NCBI RefSeq assembly: GCF_025766255.1
Contig: NW_026516888.1
Location: 1 to 37,554, forward strand
Direction of reading: 5' to 3'
Length of the DNA: 37,554 nt
DNA from: Zychaea mexicana
Taxonomy: Eukaryota; Mucoromycota; Mucoromycetes; Mucorales; Lichtheimiaceae
The translations under genes and the position numbers were made by a program. Numbering within the stretch: the stretch's first letter is position 1; the number at the start of each line of letters is the position of its first letter. Positions 1 to 10,641 of this stretch are shown here, piece after piece. Under the pieces are notes generated by a model, which saw only the letters and a list, made by a program, of their open reading frames with translations, was not told the origin of the DNA and ran no database searches.

Positions 1-1734
1 GCCAACAACAAGAATCTCTCCAAGCGTCAGATCCGCTCGTTGGAAAAGCTGATGGCCTATCAGTTTGACGTGCATCATATTCCTCGAGAACAGAATACTG
101 GTGCAGACGCTCTATCAAAACAACCGCCCAGCGCTCCTTCTCACCCCGACGTCTCAATGGAACTTTGTGCTGTGGTCCTCACAGTGAGGGGGGAGACGCT
201 TGGCAAGGAATGCACTCAGCACTACAAGGACGATTCTTTTTGGGCAGACGTTTTGACTCGGCTTCGGACGAACGACGACGACGAAGAGTTCGAACTAGCC
301 GACGGCATCATCTATCGCAAAAAAGATGGACGACACCAAATCTGTGTGCCGCGCATGCCAACGCTTCTCAACACCCTCTTGCATGACGCACACGACGCAC
401 CAATCGCCGGTCATCGCGGCATCGATGCAACGGTCGAATGACTTGGACGAACTTACTACTGGCCACATATGAACAAAACAGTGCGACGTTATATTGCGAC
501 GTGTGACATGTGCCAGCGTACCAAGTTACCAAATGCCAAAAAAGCAGCCTTGTTGCAGCCATTGCAACTAGCTACTGGACGATGGACCTCAATTTCGGTT
601 GATTTTATCACACACTTGCCGAAGACGCTACACAAGTTCGATGCAATTGCCGTTTTTGTGGATCGGTTTTCAAAGCGCGCACATTTTGCTCCATGCAAGA
701 TGACTGATACAGCAGAGGATTTTGCTCATCTGTTTTTGCGTGAGATATGCCGACAGCACGGCTTACCATCAGACGTAGTCTCGGATCGAGATGTCCGCTT
801 TACTTCTAGATTCTGGAAGGCCTTGACGACGATGCTTGGCGTACAAAGAAGTTTGTCCAGCAGTCTACACCCAGAATCAGACGGACAGACGGAACGCACG
901 AATCGAACGCTCGAAGATATGCTTCGTCATTATGTTGCATATAATCAATCGGATTGGGACGAATGGCTGCCGGTCCTCGAGCACACCTACAACGACGCCA
1001 AGCACGCTTCTACAGGGGTAACACCCTTTTATGCCGACTTGGGACGACAGGTGTCACTCGCTTTGGGCACGGGATCTGCCTCCTCCGATGTTGATTCAGC
1101 AGACGTTCTCGCTACACGTTTGGAGTCTATCCGTCTTCAAGTCACTGAGGCATTCAAGGAAGCAACAGATCGCCAAGCCAAGTATGCCAATATGAAGCGA
1201 CGTAATCTGGAACTCGACGTGGATGACGACGTATTAGTCAAGACGACCCACTTGAATCCTGATGTTTATTCCAACGCTCCCACAAGAAAGTTACTTCCAC
1301 GGTGGGCGGGTCCTTACAAAATTCTTGAACGTATTGGATCCGTGGCATACAAGCTTGATTTGCCGGCTTCGATCAGGGCTCACAACGTTTTTCATGTGAG
1401 CGCCCTCAAGAAATATTTGGAACCGGACGATGTGGGACGCAAGCCAGAACGGCCACCACCAGTGATTACCAATGTTTCTGACGACGAAGACGAATGGGAA
1501 GTTGAAGCCATTCTCGACGAGCGCAAGCGACGAAACAAGCTACAATATTTGGTTAAATGGAAAGGTTATCCCTTGCACGAGGCGACGTGGGAACCTGCCG
1601 AACACCTTACCAATGGGCTCGAGGCTCATCAAGATTTCAAACAATCCAAGGAAGCGACGCCATCAAATGCTTCGCATACGAATTTACTTCCTCGACGCCG
1701 TGGTCGTCCCCCCAAACACAGACGAAACAGGTAA
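1..1734 (+). pseudogene. Ty3/gypsy pol 3' part: RNase H end, integrase, chromodomain
   Basis: The reading frame is open from base 1, so the 5' part (gag, protease, RT) lies outside the window. The first ~40 codons are the RNase H tail (HIPREQNTGADALSK). The integrase follows: an HHCC zinc motif (H...H near codons 128-138, CDMC at 493-504), then D in SVDFITHL, D in VSDRDVRFTS and E in DGQTERTNRTLE. The second D and the E are separated by exactly 35 residues, the canonical D,D35E spacing. A chromodomain near 1495-1650 (EWEVEAILDERK, YLVKWKGYPLHEATWEP) marks the chromovirus branch and is known to direct integration to heterochromatin. One in-frame TGA at 439-441 falls between the two halves of the zinc finger. 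The codon was probably CGA (Arg), so a single C-to-T change explains it. Otherwise the frame is intact to TAG-free codon 1731 and the stop. Base composition is clearly richer in G+C than the A+T-rich elements downstream. Confidence 0.93.
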
Positions 1735-2113
1735 CTGTATGTGCAATGGGTTGTGGTATTAATTTTTCTTAACAGTCCCTCTGGACTTATTTCACCATGA
1801 CGATCACTCTTTGGGAGCTCCTCGCGACGTTTTAATTTGCGGGGGGGAGAACCCTAGACTGGGACGATTTCTATCCAGTCGACGCATAAAACGATCCGTC
1901 ACTGCTGTAGAAGAGTTCCAGTATACGAGCCCACTTGGACGCACACAAGGACGGTGCATACTACTTGCAGATCGACGCACAGACATTAACGAGCTACAAA
2001 GGACGGCGATTGAAACGACGCAAATCAAGAATTACTTTGGACGAGTCGACGGATCGACAGCGAGCACCTGACGTTTTACTTTAAGTTGACCTCTTGAAGT
2101 AGACGGGGGAGGA
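1735..2113 (+). other. Ty3/gypsy 3' untranslated region with polypurine tract
   Basis: This noncoding stretch lies between the pol stop and the 3' LTR. A purine-rich run (gacgggggagga, 2102-2113) directly abuts the LTR and is the likely plus-strand primer. A second G-rich run at 1840-1850 lies further upstream. An 86-codon ORF here has no recognisable features, so I do not call it a gene. Confidence 0.6.
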
Positions 2114-2443
2114 TGTAACGGTGCATACTGTTACGACGATATCCAACCTGCATGGTTGACGATCGACAATGCATAGTTCAGACGATAGGATGACTTGCAG
2201 TCAACCGCATAGTTTAATATGGAGTAATAGGCGTGGATATTCTAGATAGAAGTATATATAGATCAATACATAGACGATAGCTAGCCCCCTATTACTCAAC
2301 GTATATATAAAGACGGGATCCTGAGTTATATGGATCCCTATCGTTTTATCCTTTGATATATCCGAATCTCACCTTATGTATTGATTCACACTGTCTACCC
2401 ATTCACGTTCCCGATTGTAAGTATCTGGGCCGACACTGTTACA
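2114..2443 (+). repeat. 3' LTR of the Ty3/gypsy element
   Basis: The 330-bp segment starts TGTAACGG and ends CTGTTACA, giving the TG...CA ends with inverted TGTAAC/GTTACA. It directly follows a polypurine tract and the pol gene, which fixes it as the 3' LTR. It contains a TATA-like motif. The 5' LTR is outside the window, so age and target duplication (right flank begins TACTA) cannot be read. Confidence 0.85.
2301..2312 (+). promoter_or_regulatory. TATA-like box inside the LTR
   Basis: The sequence gtatatataaag lies in the 3' half of the LTR, where the U3 promoter of the 5' copy would drive the element's transcript. Assignment rests on position and motif only. Confidence 0.4.
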
Positions 2444-3312
2444 TACTATTATTCTCTATGTTTTTTCTTAAAAAAGTTCTTTCTTTTACTAGCAAAAAGA
2501 TAAATTTATTGCCCTATAAAGTTAATTTGTTTTCTTTTTTTGACTTGGACTGTAAGTAACAGTAACTTGAAATCAATTGATTGTTATTTAGAAGTCGGTG
2601 GTGGTGGTAGAAGTGTCTGGTGATAGAGGAACCTGATTGGTTGATTCTACCATTTGTAGAAAGACCTTGAAAGGTTGTTCATAATATACTCTATCGGCTA
2701 TACCTTTTCTATATTCTATCTCTCTTCCATCTGCCTCGCTCTTTCTACATGTATTAATTCTTAAACATATGTAGTATATTTGCACCTCATTGTAATTATA
2801 TAATATGTATTCTGTCTATTTAAACAATTTTTTTTTCATTAAATAAAGAAAACCTTAACAATGGTTATAAGAAAAACGCATATTGGTAACAATAATGTAA
2901 AACTTAAAATGTAAGATATATTGATATTATCCAGCAACAAAATTTCAAGACACTTGGAGGTTACAAGAGTTATGGGTTCTCAAAAACTAATGACAAGCAA
3001 TGTAAAGAAGGAGATAATAGGAGAGTAGCTATAGGGGATATACCAATACTTTTTCATTTTAATAAAATTTAATGATTGTTGTATATTTTATGATTATTAT
3101 AAATCAATTTTAAACTCAATTACTTTTTTGTAAAAATTGAATTTTTATCTATTATATTAAGTAACCCTCAAAATATAAACATAATTATAATTATTTTATA
3201 AATTTTTGACATTTGTCTAAGGCTATAAGGTTCTTCCTGATTGCAGATAATACTGTTAAGAGACCTGTTTCATTGATATTATTGTTTATATTCTATTATC
3301 ACTTATAAAAAA
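2444..3312. other. A+T-rich spacer, nothing recognised
   Basis: The stretch between the LTR and the first DDE/chromodomain gene is A+T-rich with homopolymer runs. I see no protein motif, RNA gene or clear element boundary. The left terminus of the copy L element probably lies here but could not be placed. Confidence 0.5.
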
Positions 3313-4455
3313 ATGGCTACTACTAATAATATAAAAGATCTAATGGAAATTTCAGATAATTGTGAAAATAATATAAATTTAGAAGCTGAAAAAATAATAA
3401 ACCAACAATTGGGAATTCTTAAATGAAAATTAGAAAATTATTAATTACAAACATAAACATTTTACTGAAATAAAAATAAATAAATAATATAGATAAAATT
3501 AAAAATGAATTAAAAAATAAGTTAAGATATACTGCAGTATTCTTTTTTTTAAATGTATTGTATTCAAATATTGAATATCCAGGACCATATAATGAAATCG
3601 AAAAAGGTTTATTTTTACTATATCATTTAGTTTTAGGTAAATCGGGAAAAGATAATATAAAAAGATATCTACCTTATAGTTCATTTTATGATTTTTATAA
3701 GAAATTTTGGATGTTTGAAGAAAATTATATTAGATTACATAAAATTTTAAATAATTGTTATAAAAACATGTTTTCATCTATCTTATTAAGATTATATAGT
3801 TCAAGAAAAAATAATCCAGAATTATTTAAACATATTACTTTAATTATTGATGGACATGATTCTCATATTCAATATGTTGATACAGATATAAAAAATAAAA
3901 GATTATATTCATATAAATTAAAAAAGAGAGGTTTGCATACATAGATTATTACTGATATTAATGATATGATTTTATTTATTTCTAATAGTGATTATTGCGC
4001 TGATAGTTCAGATGGATCAATGTTTTTAAATATGAAGTTATATAGAAAAATACATAGTTATGATGTTTTAGCAATGGATGGAGGTTATACATTATTTATT
4101 AATAAATTTACTGACTTAGCTAAAACAAAAGACATTGAATCTTCAAATAATAATTTTGTATTTCCAATTCGTAAAAAAAATAAAGTTAATCTAACAGAAC
4201 CAGAAAAACATTTTAATAATATATTTGGTAGTTTCCATTCTAAAGTAGAAAATCAATTCGCTGAAATAGGTAATAAATTCAAAAGGTTCAATAATAATAG
4301 TGCTGTAGTAAGAATGAATAATATTAAATTTTATAATTTACAAATTAAGGTTGCTTGTTTACTTAGAAATATACAAAAATTCGCTGAATTATTTAATGTT
4401 CCTATTTTACCTCATCATAAACTTTGGGAAACTAATTATTTTGAATTCCCCTCTG

Positions 4456-4775
4456 GAGAATAAACAATATCTATAAATTTTACAGTAAACTGTAAATTTA
4501 TAATATTTTATTATTCTGTCAAGCGTTCTAGTAGAATTCTAATTTCATTGAATTTTATCTAAACTGGGCGTCGTTATTCTTCCTAGCCTGTTTTTTCTTA
4601 AACATAATAGTTGAAATTCATTCTAGTAGTTGAGAATTCTATAAGGTTTGAGAATTTGTTTTTTTATTTAGTAAATAAAATAATATAATTATTTATAATT
4701 TATTTAAAATGATATTATTTATAGTTTTTTATTTTTTTACTATATTATTGAAAACATAATACTAAGACTCACCTT
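4456..4775. mobile_element. ~0.32-kb insertion 1 within copy L
   Basis: The coding sequence of copy L breaks at FEFP and resumes with the homologous continuation. The insert is bracketed by CCTCTG at 4450-4455 and 4776-4781, a probable 6-bp target duplication. Inside, a near-perfect palindrome (4475-4499, centre ACAGTAAACTGT) is followed by ctgtcaagcg, an arrangement shared with the second insertion at 4928-5238. It has no coding capacity and is a SINE- or MITE-like nonautonomous element. Confidence 0.6.
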
Positions 4776-4927
4776 CCTCTGAAAAAAAATTAATAGATAT
4801 AGTAATTACAAATAAAGAAATAAATAAACAAAAGTTAAATGAAATGATAAATATACAAGATGAATTATTAGCTCTAGATATAGGTAATAGTAATATAAAT
4901 AATGAATATAGTGATGAGGTTCAATCC

Positions 4928-5238
4928 ATAACAATTAATTTTACTGTAAACAGTAAATTAATTTTAATTAAGGATTTCACCGTCAAGCTAGCCTTCGTCC
5001 AAGTATTCCTCGGCTAGAGAAGGGATTTGCTCACTACCGTTGTGCCACTTAGAGTGATTTAAACTTAATGATTGAGAATAATCATAAGGGTTAAGAAATT
5101 ATTTTTTTAACAAAAAATTAATTTCATCATCATTTTGCTAAAATCATAATTTATTATAATTACTTAAAAATTATATTACTTATAATTTTTTAGCTAATCA
5201 TCATTTTGCTAAAATTATAATGCTAAGGTTTACCCCCC
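4928..5238 (-). mobile_element. ~0.31-kb insertion 2 within copy L, SINE-like
   Basis: This is the second interruption of the copy L linker; coding resumes at DNEIQ near 5239. It shares with insertion 1 a palindrome (4932-4963, centre ACTGTAAACAGT) and the following caccgtcaagc block. On the minus strand TGGCACAACGG (5047-5037) matches the tRNA A-box consensus TRGYNNARNGG at every fixed position, which suggests a tRNA-derived SINE read leftward. No B box is clear, only a weak GGTGAAATCC. Flanks GGTTCAATCC and GGTTTACCCC may be a degraded target duplication. Confidence 0.5.
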
Positions 5239-5529
5239 GATAATGAAATACAAGAGAACCAAGATATTAATGATTCAAGTGAAGATGATATTCCTAAATT
5301 TAATGAAAAGAAAAGAAAACGTAAGAATAAAGGAAAACAATCAATAAAAACTTATGAAGTTGAAAATATAATAGATCATAAATATGAAAATAATAAGTAT
5401 TTATTCTTGGTTAAATGGAGATATTATGATAAAAATGAAAATACATGGATTCCTTATAATAATTTTAATAAGAAAGAAATAATTAATAAATATTTAGATC
5501 AAAGTCATATACAAATAAGATAAAATATA

Positions 5530-5870
5530 AAATAATGGTCATAATAATAATTAATTAAAGAATGATTTTCATAAAAACCAAAAATGTTTAATAATCTAAT
5601 GATTCTGATATACCGCCATATATCCATAATAAATAGATAAACCAGATACTAATAAAGAAGTGTAATTTGGTTTGCTTGATCACGGTCGCTGCAGTACTGT
5701 TGTTTACACTTGGTGAAGTTGGGTATATTGATTAATATCCTAAAAATTAGAATTAGATGATTTTTCAGTTTCATTAAGTACCATTAGGTATAGTTTCTGA
5801 GGCAATTATACAACCAATTACCTTGAAAAGTTCTCAAATCTTGCAAGATCCATTCGATTCTTGTCATTAC
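5530..5870. other. Spacer between copy L and TE-0, nothing recognised
   Basis: This unique-looking sequence of moderate A+T content has no ORF or RNA signature. It ends at the junction cattacCTAG where TE-0 begins, and may contain the right end of the copy L element. Confidence 0.4.
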
Positions 5871-6074
5871 CTAGATTCAATAACAAATACCTCCTCACAA
5901 AAAAGCTCTCTTTTCATTACTTTCTTTTTTATATATAAAACATCACCACCCTTATTGTATATAGTCTCCCCACCCCCATTTTTTTTGTAAAGTTTCTCCT
6001 CTCCCTTGTTTTATATATTTGATTTTACCTATGTATGTTGCATCTACCATCGGTCCATGAAACTAGAGAAGAAA

Positions 6075-6448
6075 ATGAAAAACGCTCACACTGTGTAGAG
6101 ACCAAACGGACAATTGATGAAGGCAAGGCGTGCACAATGATCACTTGGACATTTCCATGATAATAACGACAGTAGCGATCCTAGCTTAAAAAAAATAAAA
6201 ATGAAAAATAGAAAACGCTCACACTGTGTAGAGACCAAACGTACAATTATTGAAGGTGAGGCATACTACGTAGTGGCCAAACAGACAATAAATTAAGGCA
6301 AGGCGTGCACAATGATCACTTGGACATTTCTATGATAATAATGACAGTAGCGGTCTTAGCTTAAAAAAAATAAAAGAACAAAAAAAACCCTCTCATTGTG
6401 TAGAGACCAAACGGACATTTGATGAAGGCAAGGCATGCACAATGATCA
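6075..6448 (+). repeat. Three subterminal direct repeats in the TE-0 arm
   Basis: A unit containing ctcacactgtgtagagacc, ggcaaggcgtgcacaatg and gatcacttggacatttc occurs three times with spacing of roughly 130-170 bp. The same repeats appear reversed in the right arm (29840-29973 and 32082-32330). Repeated subterminal motifs often serve as transposase binding sites; that role is inferred here. Confidence 0.6.
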
Positions 6449-6463
6449 CTTGTTTGTGTCCAT

Positions 6464-6605
6464 GGGGGAACGGCTATTTGCACCACCCCTCTATTGACTT
6501 GAGATCCAAATGAGCAGACATCACACTATTGCCAATCTATCTATAATATAATAGACAATGTTAAGTCACGCACATCACGAGGGGGTGTGCAAATAGACCT
6601 GCCCC
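6464..6605. mobile_element. 142-bp MITE-like element in the left arm
   Basis: The ends are inverted repeats of about 27 bp: GGGGGAACGGCTATTTGCAC at the left, and CTATTTGCAC with C-rich flanks at the right in reverse complement. There is no coding capacity. I could not define a target duplication. A twin lies in the right arm at 29682-29823, so insertion preceded arm duplication or was copied by conversion between arms. Confidence 0.55.
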
Positions 6606-7043
6606 AAAAAGCCTGTTTCTAAGAAACTAACCCTTACTCTTCACCATGGAAACCAACGACACTAATACAGATTGTAAAGAATCTTTGACTTAAAAAATAG
6701 CTGTTTGGTGACTACGAACTAACTACTTTTCTGGTTATCATAGCGCTTTTACAATATTTTGACTCTGTGGAATACCTAACACTCGAACATTTTGTAACAA
6801 CTGAAGTACCCAAGCATATTTACCCAAAAGACTTTGATATTAAGTAGTATTAGAGCAGGAAGTACAAGTCGGTTGCCGCAAGTTTAGATAAAAAACCCGT
6901 TAGTATAACTCTTTTTTCTTTCTCTCAACATCACTCGATTATTATTGTTATGAGTATATTTCTTCATGTTGCTTACTGAGCATTATTTCTTTCACCATTT
7001 TAAGGTTTTGGGTAACCCCGATTGGTACTAAGCTATACTCAAC

Positions 7044-8820
7044 TGCATCAACCATTCTGCTGTCATCAATAGTCCTACATCCGTTGAGGTTTTTGATTCA
7101 CAGGTACGTCCATATAGATCTTTGTTATTATTGTTGCTTTTTGTGTTTTTGATGCATTCCATTTTAAACCATTTGGTTATTTTTTACAAACTTTTTTTTT
7201 CAACACTATTTTTTTGTGTATATACGATTATACGTTCATAACATAGACACCAACTTCTGAATCACAAAAACTATCTACAACATCAAGTACAAGCAGCAGC
7301 AACAATTCAGGACGTCATTTGTTATCAGTAATCGAAGCCGATAACGTTGATTCAGTTTATGAAGGTTTAATCGATAAAAAAATGTGGACGTTATCATGTA
7401 CTGGTAGAAGAGTTGAAAAAGTGATGCAACAATGTGCAAATGAGAACAAGTTGGAACAGTACGTACATATTTTATTTTCATTTGTCATTAGCGATTTTCT
7501 TTTGTTGTTGATATACAACATTTATTTATTTTATAGCATTTTTAGAGGTGCACACTCCATGATAATGGACCCTTTGGATCCAATTTGGTCCACTTATTTC
7601 ACTGAAGAAGAAAGAGAAGAAATCATTAATCTCAACCCACCAAAATTGCCACCCTTGTCATCAAAGATGGAAAAATATTTGCAACAGTTTGATAATTTGG
7701 TAATATAACAAAACAAAACAAAACATACACTAAAAAAATGTCAAATGATATGAATAATTTAAATAGACCACATTGGATGACCTTTGGAACAAAGTGAACG
7801 AACAAGTATTCGACCCAAAACAAGATCCAGAAGTTTATTGGTTGAAAACCTCAATTATAAATGCATTGGAGCTATATCATTGTAGTTTTTTAAAAAGAGA
7901 TGTAAAATCCGAGTCAGACATGCTCCATCGTGTGTGGCAGATAATCTATTTATGCTTCGACAATAATTCAAGAATAATGGTTACTAGGTACATATTGAAT
8001 CTTCTTTTAATTATTATACCATCATTGTTAACAAGATAATTATATAATCTGATTTACTTGGTACAGTGGTAAAAAAAACAGCTATGCATCAGCATTACGA
8101 AAAAAATCAACCATCAATAGAATCCAAAAAAAAACAACCAAACAAATCGAATTGAAGCACCTAGGCGATTTCTTGGGACACGAACTGATCTTTTATTCTA
8201 TACACTGCAAACAATGAATGAATATGAGACTACCGAAATTGGCTTGGATTTAAGAATAGACAGTAACAAGGCGATTAATGAACTCGAGTTGAAGTGCCCT
8301 AAAACTATGAAGGACATGTTATTACGAGTGATGCGAATATATCCCGGCATTCAACATGATCTTATGATTTGTGGATTCAACATATCTGGTATGCTGTTTT
8401 TAATGGTCATGATGTATTGGTTTTTGAAACATTGTCTAAAAATATATTCAGGCCTCTATATGAATCAACTGGTGGTAGACAATCCAAAAGGATACGTATG
8501 TCGTTTATCGAGATTCCTAGAAGAACTGCAGTATCCGGAAGAACCTTGCAATTTTATCAAGTTAATCAAACTGATATTTGAAACGATTCATGGAACCAAG
8601 ATGCAAATGGAAAACACTCTTTAAAGCATCGATACTAAAAAAGCAAATGATGGAGTTCTCAAGTATGGATTTAAGAAACCTGCAGAAATTCTTTCCATTC
8701 CCCCCTGTTTTACTCCAATACCTACTCCAAAAAAAAGAAAACCCACCGCATCCAACTCTTCATCCTCTTCCAAAAAAAAAAGCCACTGCATCCAACTCAT
8801 CATCCTCTTCCCAAAAGTAA
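7044..8820 (+). pseudogene. Multi-exon gene of unknown function, left-arm copy
   Basis: Exons read from splice signals and frame are about 7044-7103, 7247-7458, 7537-7699, 7767-7987, 8067-8388 and 8452-8820, joined by GT-AG introns. The protein begins Ser/Thr-rich (SPTSVEVFDSQ, STTSSTSSSS). It then has a helical middle (VEKVMQQCANENKLEQ, MEKYLQQFDNL) and a conserved-looking tail (NEYETTEIGLDLRID, ELKCPKTMKDML, NPKGYVCRLSR). I do not recognise a named family. The D/E/K pattern near GHELIFYS...EIGLD...ELELK could fit a PD-(D/E)xK nuclease-like core, but this is weak. Lesions: the frame changes between IHCKQ and NEYETT (near 8212), shared with the right-arm copy, and TAA at 8622-8624 replaces AAA (Lys) of the right-arm copy. 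The copy therefore probably makes no full product. Confidence 0.6.
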
Positions 8821-9166
8821 TCGATTATATCCATACAAATAATCCTTTCTCTATATTGTATTGCGTTAACTCTGTAATGCATATTTTTCATTTTGTATAT
8901 CTTATTCCTTTGATTTATTAACATTTGTTTTTTATCGAATAACTTTTGTATATCGGGTTGCTCTTATCATTTAAGAAAGTTTCGTTGGCACGTTTATTCA
9001 CATTTTTTTCTTGTCAAAATAAACACCCTATACTTTGTTAGCTTACAAATACTACTACAATTTTGGTTTCATGCCAATTAAAAAAGCCCATACTTATATA
9101 CTAATAGAAGTTAAAAATCGGATGAATGAAAATGTTGTATAATATGGTACCCACCACCTAGAAACG

Positions 9167-9705
9167 TAAATTTTTGGACCAATTTTTGATGTTTTATTTC
9201 AACTTTTTCACTTATACAACCCACTTTGTTGGCTTCATAGAACGATAGAGAGAGGCTCAAAGAGCAATTCTATGAAGCGTTTTTATTTACTTACAGGCAA
9301 AACAAAATTGAGAAATAAAGCGTCGAAGTTGGGGTAGATTCGAAAATTTAGCAGAGGATTTTGTCAGAATGTCCACCCCACCATACACTAGTGTATGACA
9401 TTGAATCGGCGATCTCCATATTAGGAAGGTAGTGTAACATTAGTGATAAGCGCTGGTGCAATATATACCTCAGCCTTCCAATCAACATTGACTGTAATGG
9501 TGCCATGTAAATTATAAGTAGGATGACAAAGTTTTATTGTTCCTTCTTCCTCCAAAACATTCCATACAATGGGGAGACTCAACAAGCGCCAGAAGCACCT
9601 TAAAACCATGCAAGAGTCAAAGAACACACTCAAGTAAATTTCTTGTGCATTCAAAGAGAACTATCAGTTTTTAAGAATCATTTGAGAGTAGTTTGTTTAC
9701 ATTAA
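9167..9705. other. TE-0 central region, left part, nothing recognised
   Basis: This unique sequence runs between the end of the left arm and the hAT-type insertion. It probably includes the promoter or first exon region of the central transposase gene. No protein motif was recognised on either strand. Confidence 0.4.
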
Positions 9706-9713
9706 GTCATCCT

Positions 9714-10620
9714 TAGGGGTCGCAATCTGACCCACGGGTCAAAACTGACCCGCAGGTTGAGGACGGGTCAATGGGTCGGGTTGATGCTTTTCTGACCCGT
9801 GGGTCAACCCATCTAACCCTTGACCCGACCCGTTGACCCATTGTGACCCGTGTATACATATGATATCTATGAGGTAGCTGTATTCAAGTAGTCAATCTTC
9901 TTGTTGGGAAGGATCATTATATTAAAGATTAGTTGTCAATATGTCTGCTATAGAACTGTAACATAAAATGTACTTATATTCTTTTTCATTGTGGGATCAT
10001 ATTTTATGATATATTCAAAAGTGTAAGATAAGTAAGCTATAAGCAATATATGTAATAGTAGTAAAGAAGTAGCAAAGTAAAGAAGTAGCAATAGTACAAT
10101 GAGAATAGACAATAGAGAGTGGCAGTGAGAGACGAGATTTGACAAAAGACGTAGAAGGAATTAAGAAAAGAGAAATGAAAGAAGAAGGAAGAAATGAAAA
10201 GAAAAGGGAAAAGGGAAAAGGGAAAAGGATTAGGGGCATTTAAAGGAAGTCGATATTTAACCACACTTTAACCATTATGCTTTCTTTAATGCATGTGAGT
10301 GCAAACGATTTCTTTTGTTATGGCACAAACCCCTTTACCTTTAAGAATAATCACACAAAACGTAGATATTGCTAGCACTGCTAGGAATTTGCGTGCCATC
10401 ATCCTAGAGAGCTGTGTATACATGTAGTTTTGCACTTCCAGTGCTTAAGCTCAGGTTGATTGACACCTCCTTTGTCACCAAATCAAAATCAGTAGTGACC
10501 CGTCAACCCGAGTTTTGATCCGTCAGGTTGAACGGGTCGGGTTGGGTCAGTGTTTTCTTGACCCGTAGGTCAACGGGTCAGACCCTTGACCCGACCCGAC
10601 CCGTCCAATTGCGACCCCTA
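9714..10620. mobile_element. Nonautonomous hAT-type element, 907 bp
   Basis: Terminal inverted repeats are TAGGGGTCGCAAT (9714-9726) and ATTGCGACCCCTA (10608-10620). They are flanked by a perfect 8-bp duplication GTCATCCT at 9706-9713 and 10621-10628. TAGGGG-type ends plus an 8-bp duplication are the hAT superfamily hallmarks. Both subterminal regions are packed with GACCCGT/ACGGGTC motifs in both orientations (9725-9857 and 10496-10607), likely transposase-binding repeats. No transposase is encoded. The interior is A+T-rich with a long purine run (10050-10230). It interrupts the 5' region of the TE-0 transposase gene. Confidence 0.88.
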
Positions 10621-10641
10621 GTCATCCTACCCCTCATTACT

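Larger units (their letters stand above)
3313..5523 (+). pseudogene. DDE transposase with chromodomain, copy L (decayed)
   Basis: This is a PIF/Harbinger-like (DDE_Tnp_4-type) transposase by pattern. The first Asp is in LIIDGHDSHIQY (near 3840), the second in LAMDGGYTLF (near 4075) and the Glu in SKVENQFAEIGNKF (near 4250), followed by KRFNNN. A linker rich in Lys and acidic residues leads to a chromodomain (YEVENIIDHKYENNKYLF, VKWRYY, NTWIPYNNF) ending IQIR at 5523. ATG 3313 begins a 37-codon N-terminal piece, which is followed by stops. TAG at 3942-3944 replaces what is probably Gln in the homologous copies. Two ~0.3-kb insertions split the linker (4456-4775 and about 4928-5238). Related copies are at 16554-18047, 33753-35258 and, as fragments, at 33173-33600 and 30170-30440. 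It cannot encode a full protein. Confidence 0.8.
5872..9166 (+). repeat. TE-0 left inverted arm (uninterrupted)
   Basis: This arm of about 3.3 kb matches the right arm in reverse complement and lacks its three large insertions, so it serves as the empty-site reference. The match ends at CACCACCTAGAAACG (9152-9166). From the outside inward it holds subterminal tandem repeats, a 142-bp MITE-like element, the multi-exon gene at 7044-8820 and a short noncoding tail (8821-9166) in which I see nothing else. Confidence 0.85.

Noticed and set aside
1811..2071. 86-codon ORF between gypsy pol and LTR
   Set aside because: It has no motif, lies in the expected 3' untranslated region, and overlaps a polypurine-like tract.
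3942..3944. TAG reassigned to an amino acid in this genome
   Set aside because: Several genes contain in-frame TAG, but TGA and TAA also interrupt others and frameshifts are common, so decay is simpler. Rep itself ends in TAG.
5037..5047. Functional tRNA gene
   Set aside because: The A box matches, but no cloverleaf, anticodon arm or proper B box can be formed.
9948..10264. Leu/Phe/Ser-rich minus-strand ORFs
   Set aside because: They are translations of a purine-rich run within the nonautonomous hAT-type element.
10528..10641. N-terminal extension of the TE-0 transposase reading through the hAT end
   Set aside because: These codons lie in the hAT-type element's terminal repeat and are an accident of insertion.
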